In this document: positions 43,251 through 51,900 of the stretch, in pieces | Position numbering within the stretch: position 1 is the first letter of the stretch | How the letters are laid out: each line of letters opens with the position of its first letter | Source: DASUBV01 sp036510065 | Lineage (GTDB): Bacteria > Actinomycetota > Actinomycetes > Streptosporangiales > Streptosporangiaceae | Reading direction: 5' to 3' | DNA length: 64,000 nucleotides | Assembly (NCBI GenBank): GCA_036510065.1 | Contig: DATCEO010000213.1 | Coordinates: forward strand, 62,001 to 126,000 | Position numbers and translations under genes: made by a program | The notes under the pieces: model-generated | The model's input: the letters and a program-made list of their open reading frames with translations, nothing else | Told to the model about the DNA's origin: nothing | The model's database searches: none

Positions 43251-43574
43251 TTAGTGCGCGGCCTCGTATTTGCTCATGACCTCGGAGCTGATCCGGCCGC
43301 GCTCGGAAACCTGCAGCCCCTGCTCGGCGGCCCAGGTCCGGACCGCTGCGCGGTCAACTCTTGATCCGGCGCCCCTGGCCGCCCTGGCCGTTCTGCGCTG
43401 CGCGGTCCGGCGGCCGGCATCGACGAATGGCTGAAGCGACTTCTGCAGCTTAGTGAGATTTTTCTTTCCCAGGTCGATCTCGTAGCTCTGGCCATCGAAG
43501 CCGAAGGTCACAGTCTGCGCATCGGACGATCCGTCTAGGTCGTCAGTGACGACCACACTCACAGTCTTTGCCAT
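43251..43574 (-). CDS. lsr2: Lsr2 nucleoid-associated protein; possible N-terminal extension
   Basis: Lsr2 is a histone-like silencer of AT-rich and foreign DNA. The 107-residue form begins MAKTVSVVVTDDLDGSSDAQTVTFGFDGQSYEIDLGKKN, the dimerisation domain. The C-terminal DNA-binding domain is DRAAVRTWAAEQGLQVSERGRISSEVMSKYEAAH, with the RGR minor-groove motif. The Met at 43574 is the family start but has only a weak ribosome site. An in-frame ATG at 43655 has GGGGAG 3 bases upstream and would add 27 residues (MAFNKAFAALNIASHFDIKG...). Either or both starts may be used. Confidence 0.92.
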   Translation of the reverse strand: MAKTVSVVVTDDLDGSSDAQTVTFGFDGQSYEIDLGKKNLTKLQKSLQPFVDAGRRTAQRRTARAARGAGSRVDRAAVRTWAAEQGLQVSERGRISSEVMSKYEAAH

Positions 43575-43706
43575 GTTGAGATGGTCCAGGTTCAAGCCCT
43601 TGATGTCAAAGTGACTCGCGATGTTCAATGCCGCGAATGCCTTGTTGAATGCCATCGCTCCCCGGACGGAAATGACGCATTCCCGCAAGCTGTCGTTACG
43701 TCTGGG

Positions 43707-45383
43707 TCACTCTCCGGCCGCCCCGATGCGCAGCCACACGGCGCTGTCAGCCGGGAGCCGCCCGTCGGCCAGCGGGCCGCTGGCCAGCAGCACGGCGGCG
43801 TGCTCGGGCAGGTCGGCCGGCACCGGCGAGAGGTTGGCCAGGCAGCGCAGGTCCGCGCCGCGCTCGAAGGCCAGCACGCCGTCGGGCGCCGGGCACCAGG
43901 TCATCGGGCCGTCGCCGAGCGCGGGCTCGGCGTGCCGGATGGCCAGCGCGCTGCGGTAGAGCTCGAGCACCGAGTCCGGGTCGCCGGTCTCGATCTCGAC
44001 CGTCAGGTCACGCCATTCCTTGGGCTGGGGCAGCCAGGGCTCTGCTGTGGCGTCCGGCGGCGAGAAGCCGAACGGCGGCTCCAGGCCCGACCACGGCAGC
44101 GGCACCCGGCTGCCGTCACGCCCCGGATCCGCGCCGCCGGTGCGGTGCCAGATCGGGTCCTGGCGCCGCTCGCCGGGGATGTCCTCGACCTCCCACAGGC
44201 CGAGTTCCTCGCCCTGGTACACGTACACCGCCCCCGGCAGCGCCATGGTCAGCAGGGCCGCGGCGCGGGCGCGCCGGGTGCCGGTCTCCAGATCGACCGG
44301 CTGGCTGTGGTCACGCGCCTGCAGGCTGAACGAGGTATCAGCGCGGCCGTAGCGGGAGACATGCCGGTCGACGTCGTGGTTGGACAGCACCCAGGTGGCC
44401 GGGGCGCTGACCGGCGCGTGCAGCTCCAGCGTGTTGTCGATCACCCGGCGCAGCTGCGCGGCATCCCAGGTGCAGCACAGGTAGGGAAAGTTGAAGACGG
44501 TGTGCAGCTCGTCCGGGCTCAGGTACCGCGCGAACCGGGCGGCGTCCTCCAGCCACACCTCGCCGATCAGGACGCGGCCCTGGTACTCGTCGGCGATCAC
44601 CCGCCACGACCGGTAGATGTCATGAACGTCGTCGCGGTCGGTGTAGGGGTGCGTGGCACCGTAGGGCTCGTCCGGGGCCGCGTCGCGCAGCTGCGGGTCC
44701 TTGGTCAGCAGGGCTGCGGAGTCGATCCGGATGCCGTCGGCGCCGCGGTCGAACCAGAAGCGCAGGATGTCCTCGAATTCCGCGCGGACATCCGGGTTGC
44801 CCCAGTTGAAGTCGGGCTGCTCGGGCGCGAACAGGTGCAGGTACCACTCACCGGGCGTGCCGTCCGGCTCGGTGATCCGGGTCCAGCCGGGGCCGCCGAA
44901 GATGGACGGCCAGTCGTTGGGCGGCAGGTCGCCGCCCGGGCCCCGGCCGGGCCGGAACCAGAACCGCGCTCGCTGCGGCGACCCGGGCGCCGAGGCCAGC
45001 GCGTCGGTGAACCACGGGTGCTGGTCCGATCCGTGGTTCGGCACCACGTCAATGATGATCTTGATGTCGTGCGCGTGAGCCTCGGCGATCAGCGCGTCGG
45101 CGTCGGCGAGCGTGCCGAAAACCGGGTCGATGTTCCGGTAGTCGGCGATGTCGTACCCGGCGTCGGACATCGGGGACGGGTACCACGGGTTGAACCAGAT
45201 CGCGTCGATGCCCAGCTCCGCCAGGTAAGGCAGCCGCGCCCGGACCCCGGCGAGGTCACCGATGCCGTCCCCGTTGCCGTCGGCGAAGCTGCGCACGTAC
45301 AGCTGGTAGATCGCGGCGCCACGCCACCATGGTTCTTCCGGCGTGCTCTGCTCGCCGCGCCCGTGGGATCCGAGGTCGTGCAC
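43707..45383 (-). CDS. GH13 alpha-glucosidase
   Basis: A 558-residue GH13 enzyme likely to cleave alpha-1,4-glucosides taken up by the upstream ABC system. Catalytic features: IIIDVVPNHGS (region I), GIRIDSAALL (nucleophile Asp), LIGEVWLED (acid/base Glu) and VLSNHDVDRH (transition-state Asp). The N terminus WWRGAAIYQLYVRSFADGNGDGIGDL is typical. No signal peptide is present, so it acts inside the cell. It is the last gene of a four-gene operon (binding protein, two permeases, hydrolase), and the gap to the previous permease is 65 bp. Confidence 0.92.
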   Translation of the reverse strand: MHDLGSHGRGEQSTPEEPWWRGAAIYQLYVRSFADGNGDGIGDLAGVRARLPYLAELGIDAIWFNPWYPSPMSDAGYDIADYRNIDPVFGTLADADALIAEAHAHDIKIIIDVVPNHGSDQHPWFTDALASAPGSPQRARFWFRPGRGPGGDLPPNDWPSIFGGPGWTRITEPDGTPGEWYLHLFAPEQPDFNWGNPDVRAEFEDILRFWFDRGADGIRIDSAALLTKDPQLRDAAPDEPYGATHPYTDRDDVHDIYRSWRVIADEYQGRVLIGEVWLEDAARFARYLSPDELHTVFNFPYLCCTWDAAQLRRVIDNTLELHAPVSAPATWVLSNHDVDRHVSRYGRADTSFSLQARDHSQPVDLETGTRRARAAALLTMALPGAVYVYQGEELGLWEVEDIPGERRQDPIWHRTGGADPGRDGSRVPLPWSGLEPPFGFSPPDATAEPWLPQPKEWRDLTVEIETGDPDSVLELYRSALAIRHAEPALGDGPMTWCPAPDGVLAFERGADLRCLANLSPVPADLPEHAAVLLASGPLADGRLPADSAVWLRIGAAGE

Positions 45384-45448
45384 GGAAAACCTGCTTTCTA
45401 TCGCGAGAGGACGTGGCGACGTTGCGCGGATGGCGGGGGCAGCGCGGC

Positions 45449-46396
45449 TCAGCCCTTGAGGCTGCCGGCGGTCAGGCCGGACATGATGTTGCGCTGGAAG
45501 ATCAGGAAGAAGACGAGGGTCGGCACCGCGGCGATGGCGGACGCGGCGATGATCAGGTTCTGCGGATTGCTCTGCGCGGCCTGCCAGATTCCCACATTCA
45601 GCGTCTCCCGCGTTGGGTTGTACCCGTCCTCGACCAGCAGCGGCCAGAGGAAGTCCTTCCAGACGGCGACGACCCCGAAGATGGACACGACGCCGAGGAT
45701 CGGCCGCGAGATGGGCAGCACGATCTTGCGCAGGATGCGCAGCGGGGACGCGCCGTCGATGGCGGCCGCGGCCATCAGGTCATCGGGGATCGAGTCGAAG
45801 AACCGCTTGAGCAGGAAGATGTTGAAGGCGTTGGCCACCGACGGCAGCCAGATCGCCTCCGGGGTGCCGATCAGGTTCAGGTGGAAGATCGGCAGGTTCG
45901 CCACGGTGATGTACTGCGGGACGACCAGGACCACGGACGGGATCATCAGCGTCGCCAGCATCATGGCGAAGATCGCGTTGCCCAGCACGGGCCGCAGCTT
46001 GGAGAAGGCGTAGGCCGCGGCCACGTCGAAGATGAGCTGGAGGGCGAGCGCGCCGAAGGCGTAATACAGGGTGTTGAACAGCAGCCGCCCGATCCCGACC
46101 ACGTCCCAGGCCTTCACGTAGGTGGCCGGGTGCAGGTGCGCGGGGATGATCGTCGGCGGGACCTGCACGGCCTCGTGGGTGGACTTGAGCCCGTCGGTGA
46201 ACAGGAAGTACATCGGGCCGATGAAGACCAGCGTGAACCCGATGATGACCAGGGTCAGCACGATCCGGTAGACGATCCGGCCGCGCGGCCGGTTCAGCTG
46301 GGCGCTGGAGATCAGCGTCCTGGTCTGCGCCTCGCGCACGGCCTGGCGGCGCGGCGCGGCCGGGGGGACGGGTGCCTGGGCGGTGAGCCCTGCCAC
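45449..46396 (-). CDS. Sugar ABC transporter permease (MalG-like)
   Basis: A 315-residue inner-membrane permease with about six helices. The EAA loop that contacts the ATPase is present as DDLMAAAAIDGASPLRILRKIVLPISRPIL. The N terminus is a soluble Ala/Pro-rich stretch of about 40 residues. It pairs with the MalF-like protein upstream (13-bp gap). No ATPase gene is in the operon, so a shared MsiK-type ATPase elsewhere is likely, as in many actinobacteria; that is inference. Confidence 0.9.
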   Translation of the reverse strand: MAGLTAQAPVPPAAPRRQAVREAQTRTLISSAQLNRPRGRIVYRIVLTLVIIGFTLVFIGPMYFLFTDGLKSTHEAVQVPPTIIPAHLHPATYVKAWDVVGIGRLLFNTLYYAFGALALQLIFDVAAAYAFSKLRPVLGNAIFAMMLATLMIPSVVLVVPQYITVANLPIFHLNLIGTPEAIWLPSVANAFNIFLLKRFFDSIPDDLMAAAAIDGASPLRILRKIVLPISRPILGVVSIFGVVAVWKDFLWPLLVEDGYNPTRETLNVGIWQAAQSNPQNLIIAASAIAAVPTLVFFLIFQRNIMSGLTAGSLKG

Positions 46397-46409
46397 GGGA
46401 GCTCCTCTC

Positions 46410-47372
46410 CTAGTCGCGGTCGCGGGTCAGCCACAGGTAGGCGCCGGAGAAGATGGCCAGTACCAGCATCAGAACCACGCCGAGCGCCGAGGCGCTGTTG
46501 TAATTGCTCGCGCCGCTCAGCGCGAACGCGTACTGGTAGATCAGGTTGACGACCGAGATGACCGTTGTCCCGGAGCCGCCGTTGGTCAGGATGAACGCCT
46601 CGACGAACATCTGCATTGTCGCAACGATCTGCAGCACCAGCAGCATGGACAGGATCAGCCGGGTCTGCGGGATCGTGATGTGCCAGATCCGCTTCCACAG
46701 GCCGGCGCCGTCCAGTTCGGCCGCCTCGTACAGCTCGCCGGGAATGTTCTGCAGCGCGGCCAGGTAAATGAGCGTCGCGCCGCCCATGTTCATCCAGGTG
46801 GCCGCGATCACCACGGAGATCATCGCGACCGTGGGCACCGTGGTGCCGGGCGACTGGACCCACTGCGAGGTCGGCAGGTGCACCGCGTGCAGGATGTGAT
46901 TGAACAGCCCGTAGCTCGGGTCATAGAAGTAGGCGAACAGCAGCAGCGCCGAGGCCGGCGGCAGCATCACCGGCAGGTAGACCAGGACCCGGAGATATCC
47001 CCGGGCGTGCCGCAGTTCGTTGAGCAGGACGGCCACGACGAACGGCACCGCGTACCCGAGGATCAGCGCCAGGACGGTGAACTCCAGCGTGTTCCGCCAC
47101 GCCTGCCAGAACGTCGGATCGTGGAAGATGCGGCTGTAGTTCTTCCAGCCGGCCCAGGTGGTAACGCCCAGCCGCTGGGACTGGAAGCTCATGATGATCT
47201 CGCGGACGATCGGGTACCAGGAGAAGAAGGCGAAGCAGACCACCGCCCCGATCAGGAACCCGTGGGCGGAGAGGTTACGCCTGATCTTCCGGCCTATCCT
47301 GCTGCCGGCGAGCGACCTCATCGACTCGGGACCGCCCCGGACCTTGCCGGGCCTGACGAGGGTGTCCGCCAT
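46410..47372 (-). CDS. Sugar ABC transporter permease (MalF-like)
   Basis: A 320-residue membrane permease. It has the EAA motif GELYEAAELDGAGLWKRIWHITIPQTRLIL and a first helix HGFLIGAVVCFAFFSWYPIVREIIMSF. With the MalG-like partner it forms the membrane channel for an oligosaccharide. It is preceded by the binding lipoprotein (113-bp gap). Confidence 0.9.
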   Translation of the reverse strand: MADTLVRPGKVRGGPESMRSLAGSRIGRKIRRNLSAHGFLIGAVVCFAFFSWYPIVREIIMSFQSQRLGVTTWAGWKNYSRIFHDPTFWQAWRNTLEFTVLALILGYAVPFVVAVLLNELRHARGYLRVLVYLPVMLPPASALLLFAYFYDPSYGLFNHILHAVHLPTSQWVQSPGTTVPTVAMISVVIAATWMNMGGATLIYLAALQNIPGELYEAAELDGAGLWKRIWHITIPQTRLILSMLLVLQIVATMQMFVEAFILTNGGSGTTVISVVNLIYQYAFALSGASNYNSASALGVVLMLVLAIFSGAYLWLTRDRD

Positions 47373-47485
47373 TTATTCTCCTGCTAATCCTGCCGCGGGT
47401 CGCCGCCCGCAGGCACGGCCGGCGCTGCTGAGGGGAGGGATGGCCGGGCGGAGGGGCCGCCCGGCCATCCCCGCCCGGCCCTGTG

Positions 47486-48871
47486 CTAGCCGTTCGCCAG
47501 GATCTGGTTGACCTGGGTGGCGGCAGTCGACAGCAGCTTGCTGATACTGGCGCTCGGGTTGGTCAGCACGGCGAGCATGACCGGGTCGAGCGTCTTGTAG
47601 ACCGCCTGGGCGTCGTGCGGCTCGCCCATGCCCTTTTCCTGCGCCGCGGTGAAGGTGGAGTAGTAGGAGGGGTTGATCGTCGCGCTGGCGTCCAGCAGCT
47701 TCTGGTTCTGCTGCTGGGTGGTGCCGCTGAACAGCTGCGGCTCGGGGAAGCCGGCCGGGAAGCCGTCCTTCTTCTGCCGGACGTAGTTGAACTGGCCCAC
47801 GCCAGGGGTCAGGTTCTCGAAGTTGAGCCACTTGATGCCGGCCTTGATCTGCGCCGGGGTGTCGCGCTTGGCGAACATGTAGTCGTTGCCGCCCGACAGT
47901 GATCCCGCCGGGGTGCCGCTCGCGCTGGGCAGCGGGCCCATGCCGTAGTCGTTGATGTGGCCGCCGTCCTGCGGGACGATGACGTTGTAGATGTCGTCCG
48001 GCGCGGCGATGTACATGCCGAGCTGGCCCGCGGCCATCTGCTTTTGCAGGGCGCCCCACTGCAGCTGCTGGGTGGGGCTCATGCTGTGGTCAACGAAGCG
48101 CATCTGGTGCAGCGCCGTCAGGATCGCCTGGCCCTGCGCGGAATCGAACGTGGCCTTGGTGTTGTCGGCGCTGACCATCTGGCCGCCCATGGCGTCGATC
48201 TCCGAGGAGAAGTGCCAGCCGCCATTGTTGCCCGCGCTGTAGTCGCCGTATCCGTAGATGCCATGGCCCAGCGCCGTGATCGCCTTCGCGTCCGTCGCCA
48301 CGGCCGCCCAGGTGGTCGGCGGCTGGTCCGGGTTGAGGTGCGCCTCGGTGAACAGCTTGCGGTTGATGATGAGGCCCTGGGTGTAGTTGGAGGTCGGCAG
48401 CCCGTAGATCGTCTTGCCCGCGGTGACCGCGGCCATCGCCGACGGCACGATGTCGGTCAGCGCCGGCACGGCCTTGGTGTTCACGTAGGGCGTGATGTCC
48501 GCGGCCTGGCCAGCGTCGAGGACCTGGTTGCGGTCGGTGAAGTAGGTGTAAAAAACGTTGGGCTCGGTGCCTGCCCTGAGCATGGCGGTGAAAGTTGCCG
48601 GCACCTCGCACGGGCTGGTGTCGATGCTCTGAATGGTGATGGTGGGGTTCTGCTTCTCGAAGGTGGCGACGTCCTCGGTCCACTCCTTGTGCTGCACCGG
48701 CGAGCTGGTGGGGGGCGCACAGTCGACGCTGATGGTGACGTGGCCGCCACTAGAGGAACTTGCGGAGCTGCTGCTGCTCGAGCACGCCGCGAGAGCTAGC
48801 CCTGCGGCTGCTATGGCGGCGACCCCGGCTATCTGGCGACAGCCGGCCCGTCGGTGGAGCTGTCTGCTCAT
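47486..48871 (-). CDS. Sugar ABC transporter substrate-binding lipoprotein
   Basis: A 461-residue periplasm-side receptor. The lipoprotein signal is clear: AAIAAAGLALAACSSSSS, with the lipobox LAAC. The body is a MalE-like periplasmic-binding fold (family 1), with TPYVNTKAVPALTDIVPSAMAAVTAGKTIYGLPTSNYTQGLIINRKLFTEAHL and GSLSGGNDYMFAKRDTPAQIKAGIKWLNF. The start at 48871 follows GAAGGG; the frame runs upstream to 48967 without one. It should bind an alpha-glucoside, given the GH13 gene in the operon. An inferred TTGTGT-17-GATATC promoter lies upstream. Confidence 0.92.
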   Translation of the reverse strand: MSRQLHRRAGCRQIAGVAAIAAAGLALAACSSSSSSASSSSGGHVTISVDCAPPTSSPVQHKEWTEDVATFEKQNPTITIQSIDTSPCEVPATFTAMLRAGTEPNVFYTYFTDRNQVLDAGQAADITPYVNTKAVPALTDIVPSAMAAVTAGKTIYGLPTSNYTQGLIINRKLFTEAHLNPDQPPTTWAAVATDAKAITALGHGIYGYGDYSAGNNGGWHFSSEIDAMGGQMVSADNTKATFDSAQGQAILTALHQMRFVDHSMSPTQQLQWGALQKQMAAGQLGMYIAAPDDIYNVIVPQDGGHINDYGMGPLPSASGTPAGSLSGGNDYMFAKRDTPAQIKAGIKWLNFENLTPGVGQFNYVRQKKDGFPAGFPEPQLFSGTTQQQNQKLLDASATINPSYYSTFTAAQEKGMGEPHDAQAVYKTLDPVMLAVLTNPSASISKLLSTAATQVNQILANG

Positions 48872-48903
48872 CGATCGATCCCTTCGCTGGGCTGGAACAT
48901 GGC

Positions 48904-48969
48904 GATAGCTCAACTTACTTAGGACAACACAAGACAGCAAGATATCGATGAAACTTAGCAAGGACACAA
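48904..48969 (-). promoter_or_regulatory. Promoter/operator region of the sugar-uptake operon
   Basis: Minus-strand TTGTGT (48964-48969), 17-nt spacer, GATATC (48941-48946) is one candidate promoter. A second TTGTGT (48927-48932) pairs with GCTATC (48904-48909) at the same spacing. The two lie in related segments (ACTTAGGACAACA and ACTTAGCAAGGACACAAC, plus-strand view), so this may be a duplicated promoter or a repeated regulator site. The divergent LacI gene starts about 200 bp away. Confidence 0.4.
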
Positions 48970-49164
48970 CTTGGTTACGGAGATGTCCGGGAATCGGGGA
49001 CGAGTCGGGCAGCCGGCCGGGCCGCCGCGATGAGTCTCCCGACTAGCCGGTCCGCGCCAGCCGGGTCACGCGGCGGCACACCTCCGCCGCGACGCAAGAG
49101 GCGAGGCGGACGGGCCGGGAGTTGCGGAAAATGACCCGGCATCTCGCGCAAGGCTTTCTGCGGG

Positions 49165-50226
49165 ATGTCGTATTGTTGCGACATGACGCGTACACCCACC
49201 CGGCGGCTCGCCGAGGTCGCCAAGAAGGTCGGGGTGAGCGAGGCCACCGTGAGCCGGGTGCTCAACGGCAAGGCCGGCGTATCGGACTCCACCAGGGAGG
49301 CCGTGCTCACCGCGCTGGATGTCCTCGGCTACGAGCGGCCGACCCAGCTGCGCGGCGAGCGCGCCCGGCTGATCGGCCTGGTCCTGCCCGAGCTGATCAA
49401 CCCGATCTTCCCGGCGCTGGCCGAGGTCATCGGGGGCGGCCTGGCGCAGCGCGGCTTCACCCCGGTGCTGTGCACGCGCACGGCCGGCGGCCTGTCCGAG
49501 GCCGACTACGTCTCCATGCTGCTGGACCAGCACGTCTCGGGGGTGGTGTTCGCCGGCGGCCACTACGCCGAGATGGCGGCCCCGCATGACCACTACCGGC
49601 TGCTGCACAGCCGCGGTATCCCGGTGGTGCTGCTGAACGCCGCGATCGAGAACCTGGACTTCCCGTGCGTGTCGACCGACGACATCACCGCGGCCGGGCA
49701 GTCCTTCCGGCACCTGGCCTCGCTCGGCCACCAGCGGATCGGCCTGGTCATCGGGCCGGAGGACCACATGCCGTCGCGCCGCAAGCTGGCCGCCTTCCGG
49801 GAGCACGCGCAGCGCAGCGGCAACGAGATCGCGCCCGTCGAGCACGCGCTGTTCTCGCTGGAGGGCGGCCAGGCCGCGACCACCCGGATGCTGCGGCACG
49901 GGATCACCGGGGTCATCTGCGGCAGCGACGTCCTCGCGCTCGGCGCGATCCGGGCGGTGCGGCGGGCCGGGCTGACGGTGCCCGGTGACGTGTCGATCGT
50001 CGGTTTCGACGACTCCGGCTTCATGAACTGCACGGACCCGCCGCTGACCACCGTCCGCCAGCCGATCGAGTCGATGGGCAAGGCGGCGGTGGCCCTGCTG
50101 GTCAGCCAGATGGGGAGCGTCTCGGTCTACCCGGAGGAACTGCTCTTCGAGCCCGAGCTGGTCGTCCGCGGATCAACGGGCCCGGCCCCCGTGCACAGCG
50201 CGCCCAGCGTGGCCACGCTGGCCTAG
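49165..50226 (+). CDS. LacI family transcriptional regulator
   Basis: A 353-residue (or 347 if the second Met is used) LacI/GalR repressor. The HTH is RRLAEVAKKVGVSEATVSRVLNGKAGVSDSTREAV. The periplasmic-binding-like core runs to the end, with LIGLVLPELINPIFPALAEVI, FASLGHQRIGLVIGPE-type and DVSIVGFDDSGFM motifs. It most likely controls the divergent sugar-uptake operon by binding sugar. The start is ATG 49165 or 49183; an ATGTCG/CGACAT inverted repeat spans both, possibly an autoregulatory site. Confidence 0.92.
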   Translation: MSYCCDMTRTPTRRLAEVAKKVGVSEATVSRVLNGKAGVSDSTREAVLTALDVLGYERPTQLRGERARLIGLVLPELINPIFPALAEVIGGGLAQRGFTPVLCTRTAGGLSEADYVSMLLDQHVSGVVFAGGHYAEMAAPHDHYRLLHSRGIPVVLLNAAIENLDFPCVSTDDITAAGQSFRHLASLGHQRIGLVIGPEDHMPSRRKLAAFREHAQRSGNEIAPVEHALFSLEGGQAATTRMLRHGITGVICGSDVLALGAIRAVRRAGLTVPGDVSIVGFDDSGFMNCTDPPLTTVRQPIESMGKAAVALLVSQMGSVSVYPEELLFEPELVVRGSTGPAPVHSAPSVATLA

Positions 50227-50262
50227 CGGCTGCCCGCTCAGTCCCTCCTAGCGGCTGCCGCC

Positions 50263-51900
50263 TCAGCGGCGGAGCCAGAACGTGACGACGACGCCCCGGA
50301 ACCGCCGGTGAGAGACCAGCGAATAACGGTGCCGTAGCACTCTGCTCTCGGCTGTCATCAGCCCCGCGGGCAGCGGCACCAGGGGCGACTTGCCGACGAC
50401 CCAGATCCGCTGGCGTGCGAGCATGAGCTGGCGGATGACCGGGAACGGCTTGTCGACGCCCTGGAAGGTGCCCGACGTCACTGGCGAGACGGCCATGGCG
50501 AAGTCCCTGGTCCGGGCGAAGTCGCCCGGGTAGCCCAGCCGGACGGTGCGGTAGAACGAGCCGAGGAACAGCACCCCGTCGCCCGGCTGGGCGCGAGCGG
50601 CCAGGTAGCGGGCGGGGCCGCCGTAGTTGAACGTGCGGCTGGCCGGCGTGCGGACGAACTGCTGGGCCCCGATCTGCAGCAGCAGCGCCCACACGCACAC
50701 GATCGCCCCCGGTACCCAGACCAGCGTGCGCCGGCGGCCCGGCCCGGCCAGCCACTGGCCGATCCGGCAGGCCCCGGCGGCGGCCAGCAGCGCCGCGCCG
50801 GCCTCGCCGAACAGGACGTAGCGATCGACGTAGAACGGCCGGGCCACCAGGGATTCCAGGATCAGCAGGCCGGCCGGGAGCACGAGCAGCGGAGCGGCCA
50901 CGGACGGCACCGAGAATCCGCCATGCCGCCACCAGGCCGGCTCGGCCCGCGCGCCGAACGGGGGCAGCAGGGCCACGACCGCGCAGCCGACGATGAGCGC
51001 CGACGCCCCGGCCGCCATGCCGAAGTAGTCACGGAAGAGCAGACCCAGGGCCGCCGCGCTCGGGCGCGGAATCCAGTAGACGGCACCGGACTCCCGGGCG
51101 CTGAGCACGACGACGGGCGTGACGGCCACGGCGCCCGCCGCCGCGGCGATGGCCCAGTGCGTGACCGCGCGCCGACCGTAGCGGGCCAGCAGGACCGTGA
51201 CCGCGTGGGCGGCCAGGACCAGCAGCGACAGCTCGTTCAGGTAGCCGCCCAGCGCGACCAGCGCGCCGTAGGCCACCCACCGGCCGGCCACCCGGGTCCT
51301 GGCGGCCCCGGCCGCTTCCCCGGCCTGCGCCGGGCCGGAGTTCTCGGCTGGGCCGGAGTTCTCGGCCGCCATGGCCCGCAGCAGGGCCAGGGTCTGCCCG
51401 ATGACGCACGCGAAGACCAGCGCGTACGAACGCGCGGTCTGGCCGTAATAGCTGATCGCCGGGGTCAGCGCCACGATCAGGCCGGCGAGCAGGCCCGCCC
51501 AGCCCGATCCGGTGAGCCGCCTGCCGAGGATCACGGTCATGGCCACGGCGGCGGTCATGGCGATCACCGAGGGCACGCGCATGATCGTCGGGCTGGTGCC
51601 CAGGACCATCCAGCCGTGCATCAGCAGGTAGTACAGGCCGTGCACGACGTCGAGATGGACCAGCAGGTGGCCGAGCCCCGGCAGGCTGAGCCGGGCCGCC
51701 CAGCGGGTCGCCGACTCGTCGTTGCCCATGGCCGAGAAGCGGGCCAGCCCCCACAGGCCCAGGGCCGCCATTGTCGCGGCCGCGATGACCACCGGCCCGT
51801 AGGCGTCCAGCGACCGCGCTCCGGCCCGCCGCGCCGACTGGCCGGCGGGCACCATCGCTGCGGGCGCGGGGTTGCGGTGCTCAGCAGCCGCCGAGCTCAC
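50263..51900 (-). CDS. GT-C type (PMT-like) membrane glycosyltransferase
   Basis: A 545-residue polytopic protein of the GT39/GT-C clan. The key acidic motif is GLARFSAMGNDESATRWAARLS in the first outer loop, with a HLDVVHGLYYLLMHGWMVLG segment after it. About ten more hydrophobic helices follow. The C-terminal third is soluble (PGDGVLFLGSFYRTVRLGYPGD). Such enzymes use polyprenyl-phosphate sugars to glycosylate envelope glycans or proteins. Its start overlaps the stop of glfT2 by 4 bp, so it is the last gene of the galactofuranose operon and may add another sugar to the same glycan. Confidence 0.85.
   Translation of the reverse strand: MSSAAAEHRNPAPAAMVPAGQSARRAGARSLDAYGPVVIAAATMAALGLWGLARFSAMGNDESATRWAARLSLPGLGHLLVHLDVVHGLYYLLMHGWMVLGTSPTIMRVPSVIAMTAAVAMTVILGRRLTGSGWAGLLAGLIVALTPAISYYGQTARSYALVFACVIGQTLALLRAMAAENSGPAENSGPAQAGEAAGAARTRVAGRWVAYGALVALGGYLNELSLLVLAAHAVTVLLARYGRRAVTHWAIAAAAGAVAVTPVVVLSARESGAVYWIPRPSAAALGLLFRDYFGMAAGASALIVGCAVVALLPPFGARAEPAWWRHGGFSVPSVAAPLLVLPAGLLILESLVARPFYVDRYVLFGEAGAALLAAAGACRIGQWLAGPGRRRTLVWVPGAIVCVWALLLQIGAQQFVRTPASRTFNYGGPARYLAARAQPGDGVLFLGSFYRTVRLGYPGDFARTRDFAMAVSPVTSGTFQGVDKPFPVIRQLMLARQRIWVVGKSPLVPLPAGLMTAESRVLRHRYSLVSHRRFRGVVVTFWLRR

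Noticed and set aside
42500..43254. The ABC ATPase fragment read as a genuine fusion to a new C-terminal domain
   Set aside because: The continuation is exactly antisense to the DNA glycosylase gene and has no domain of its own.
43581..46013. An 810-codon plus-strand open frame opposite the GH13 and permease genes
   Set aside because: It is antisense to conserved catalytic and membrane sequences; composition is not protein-like.
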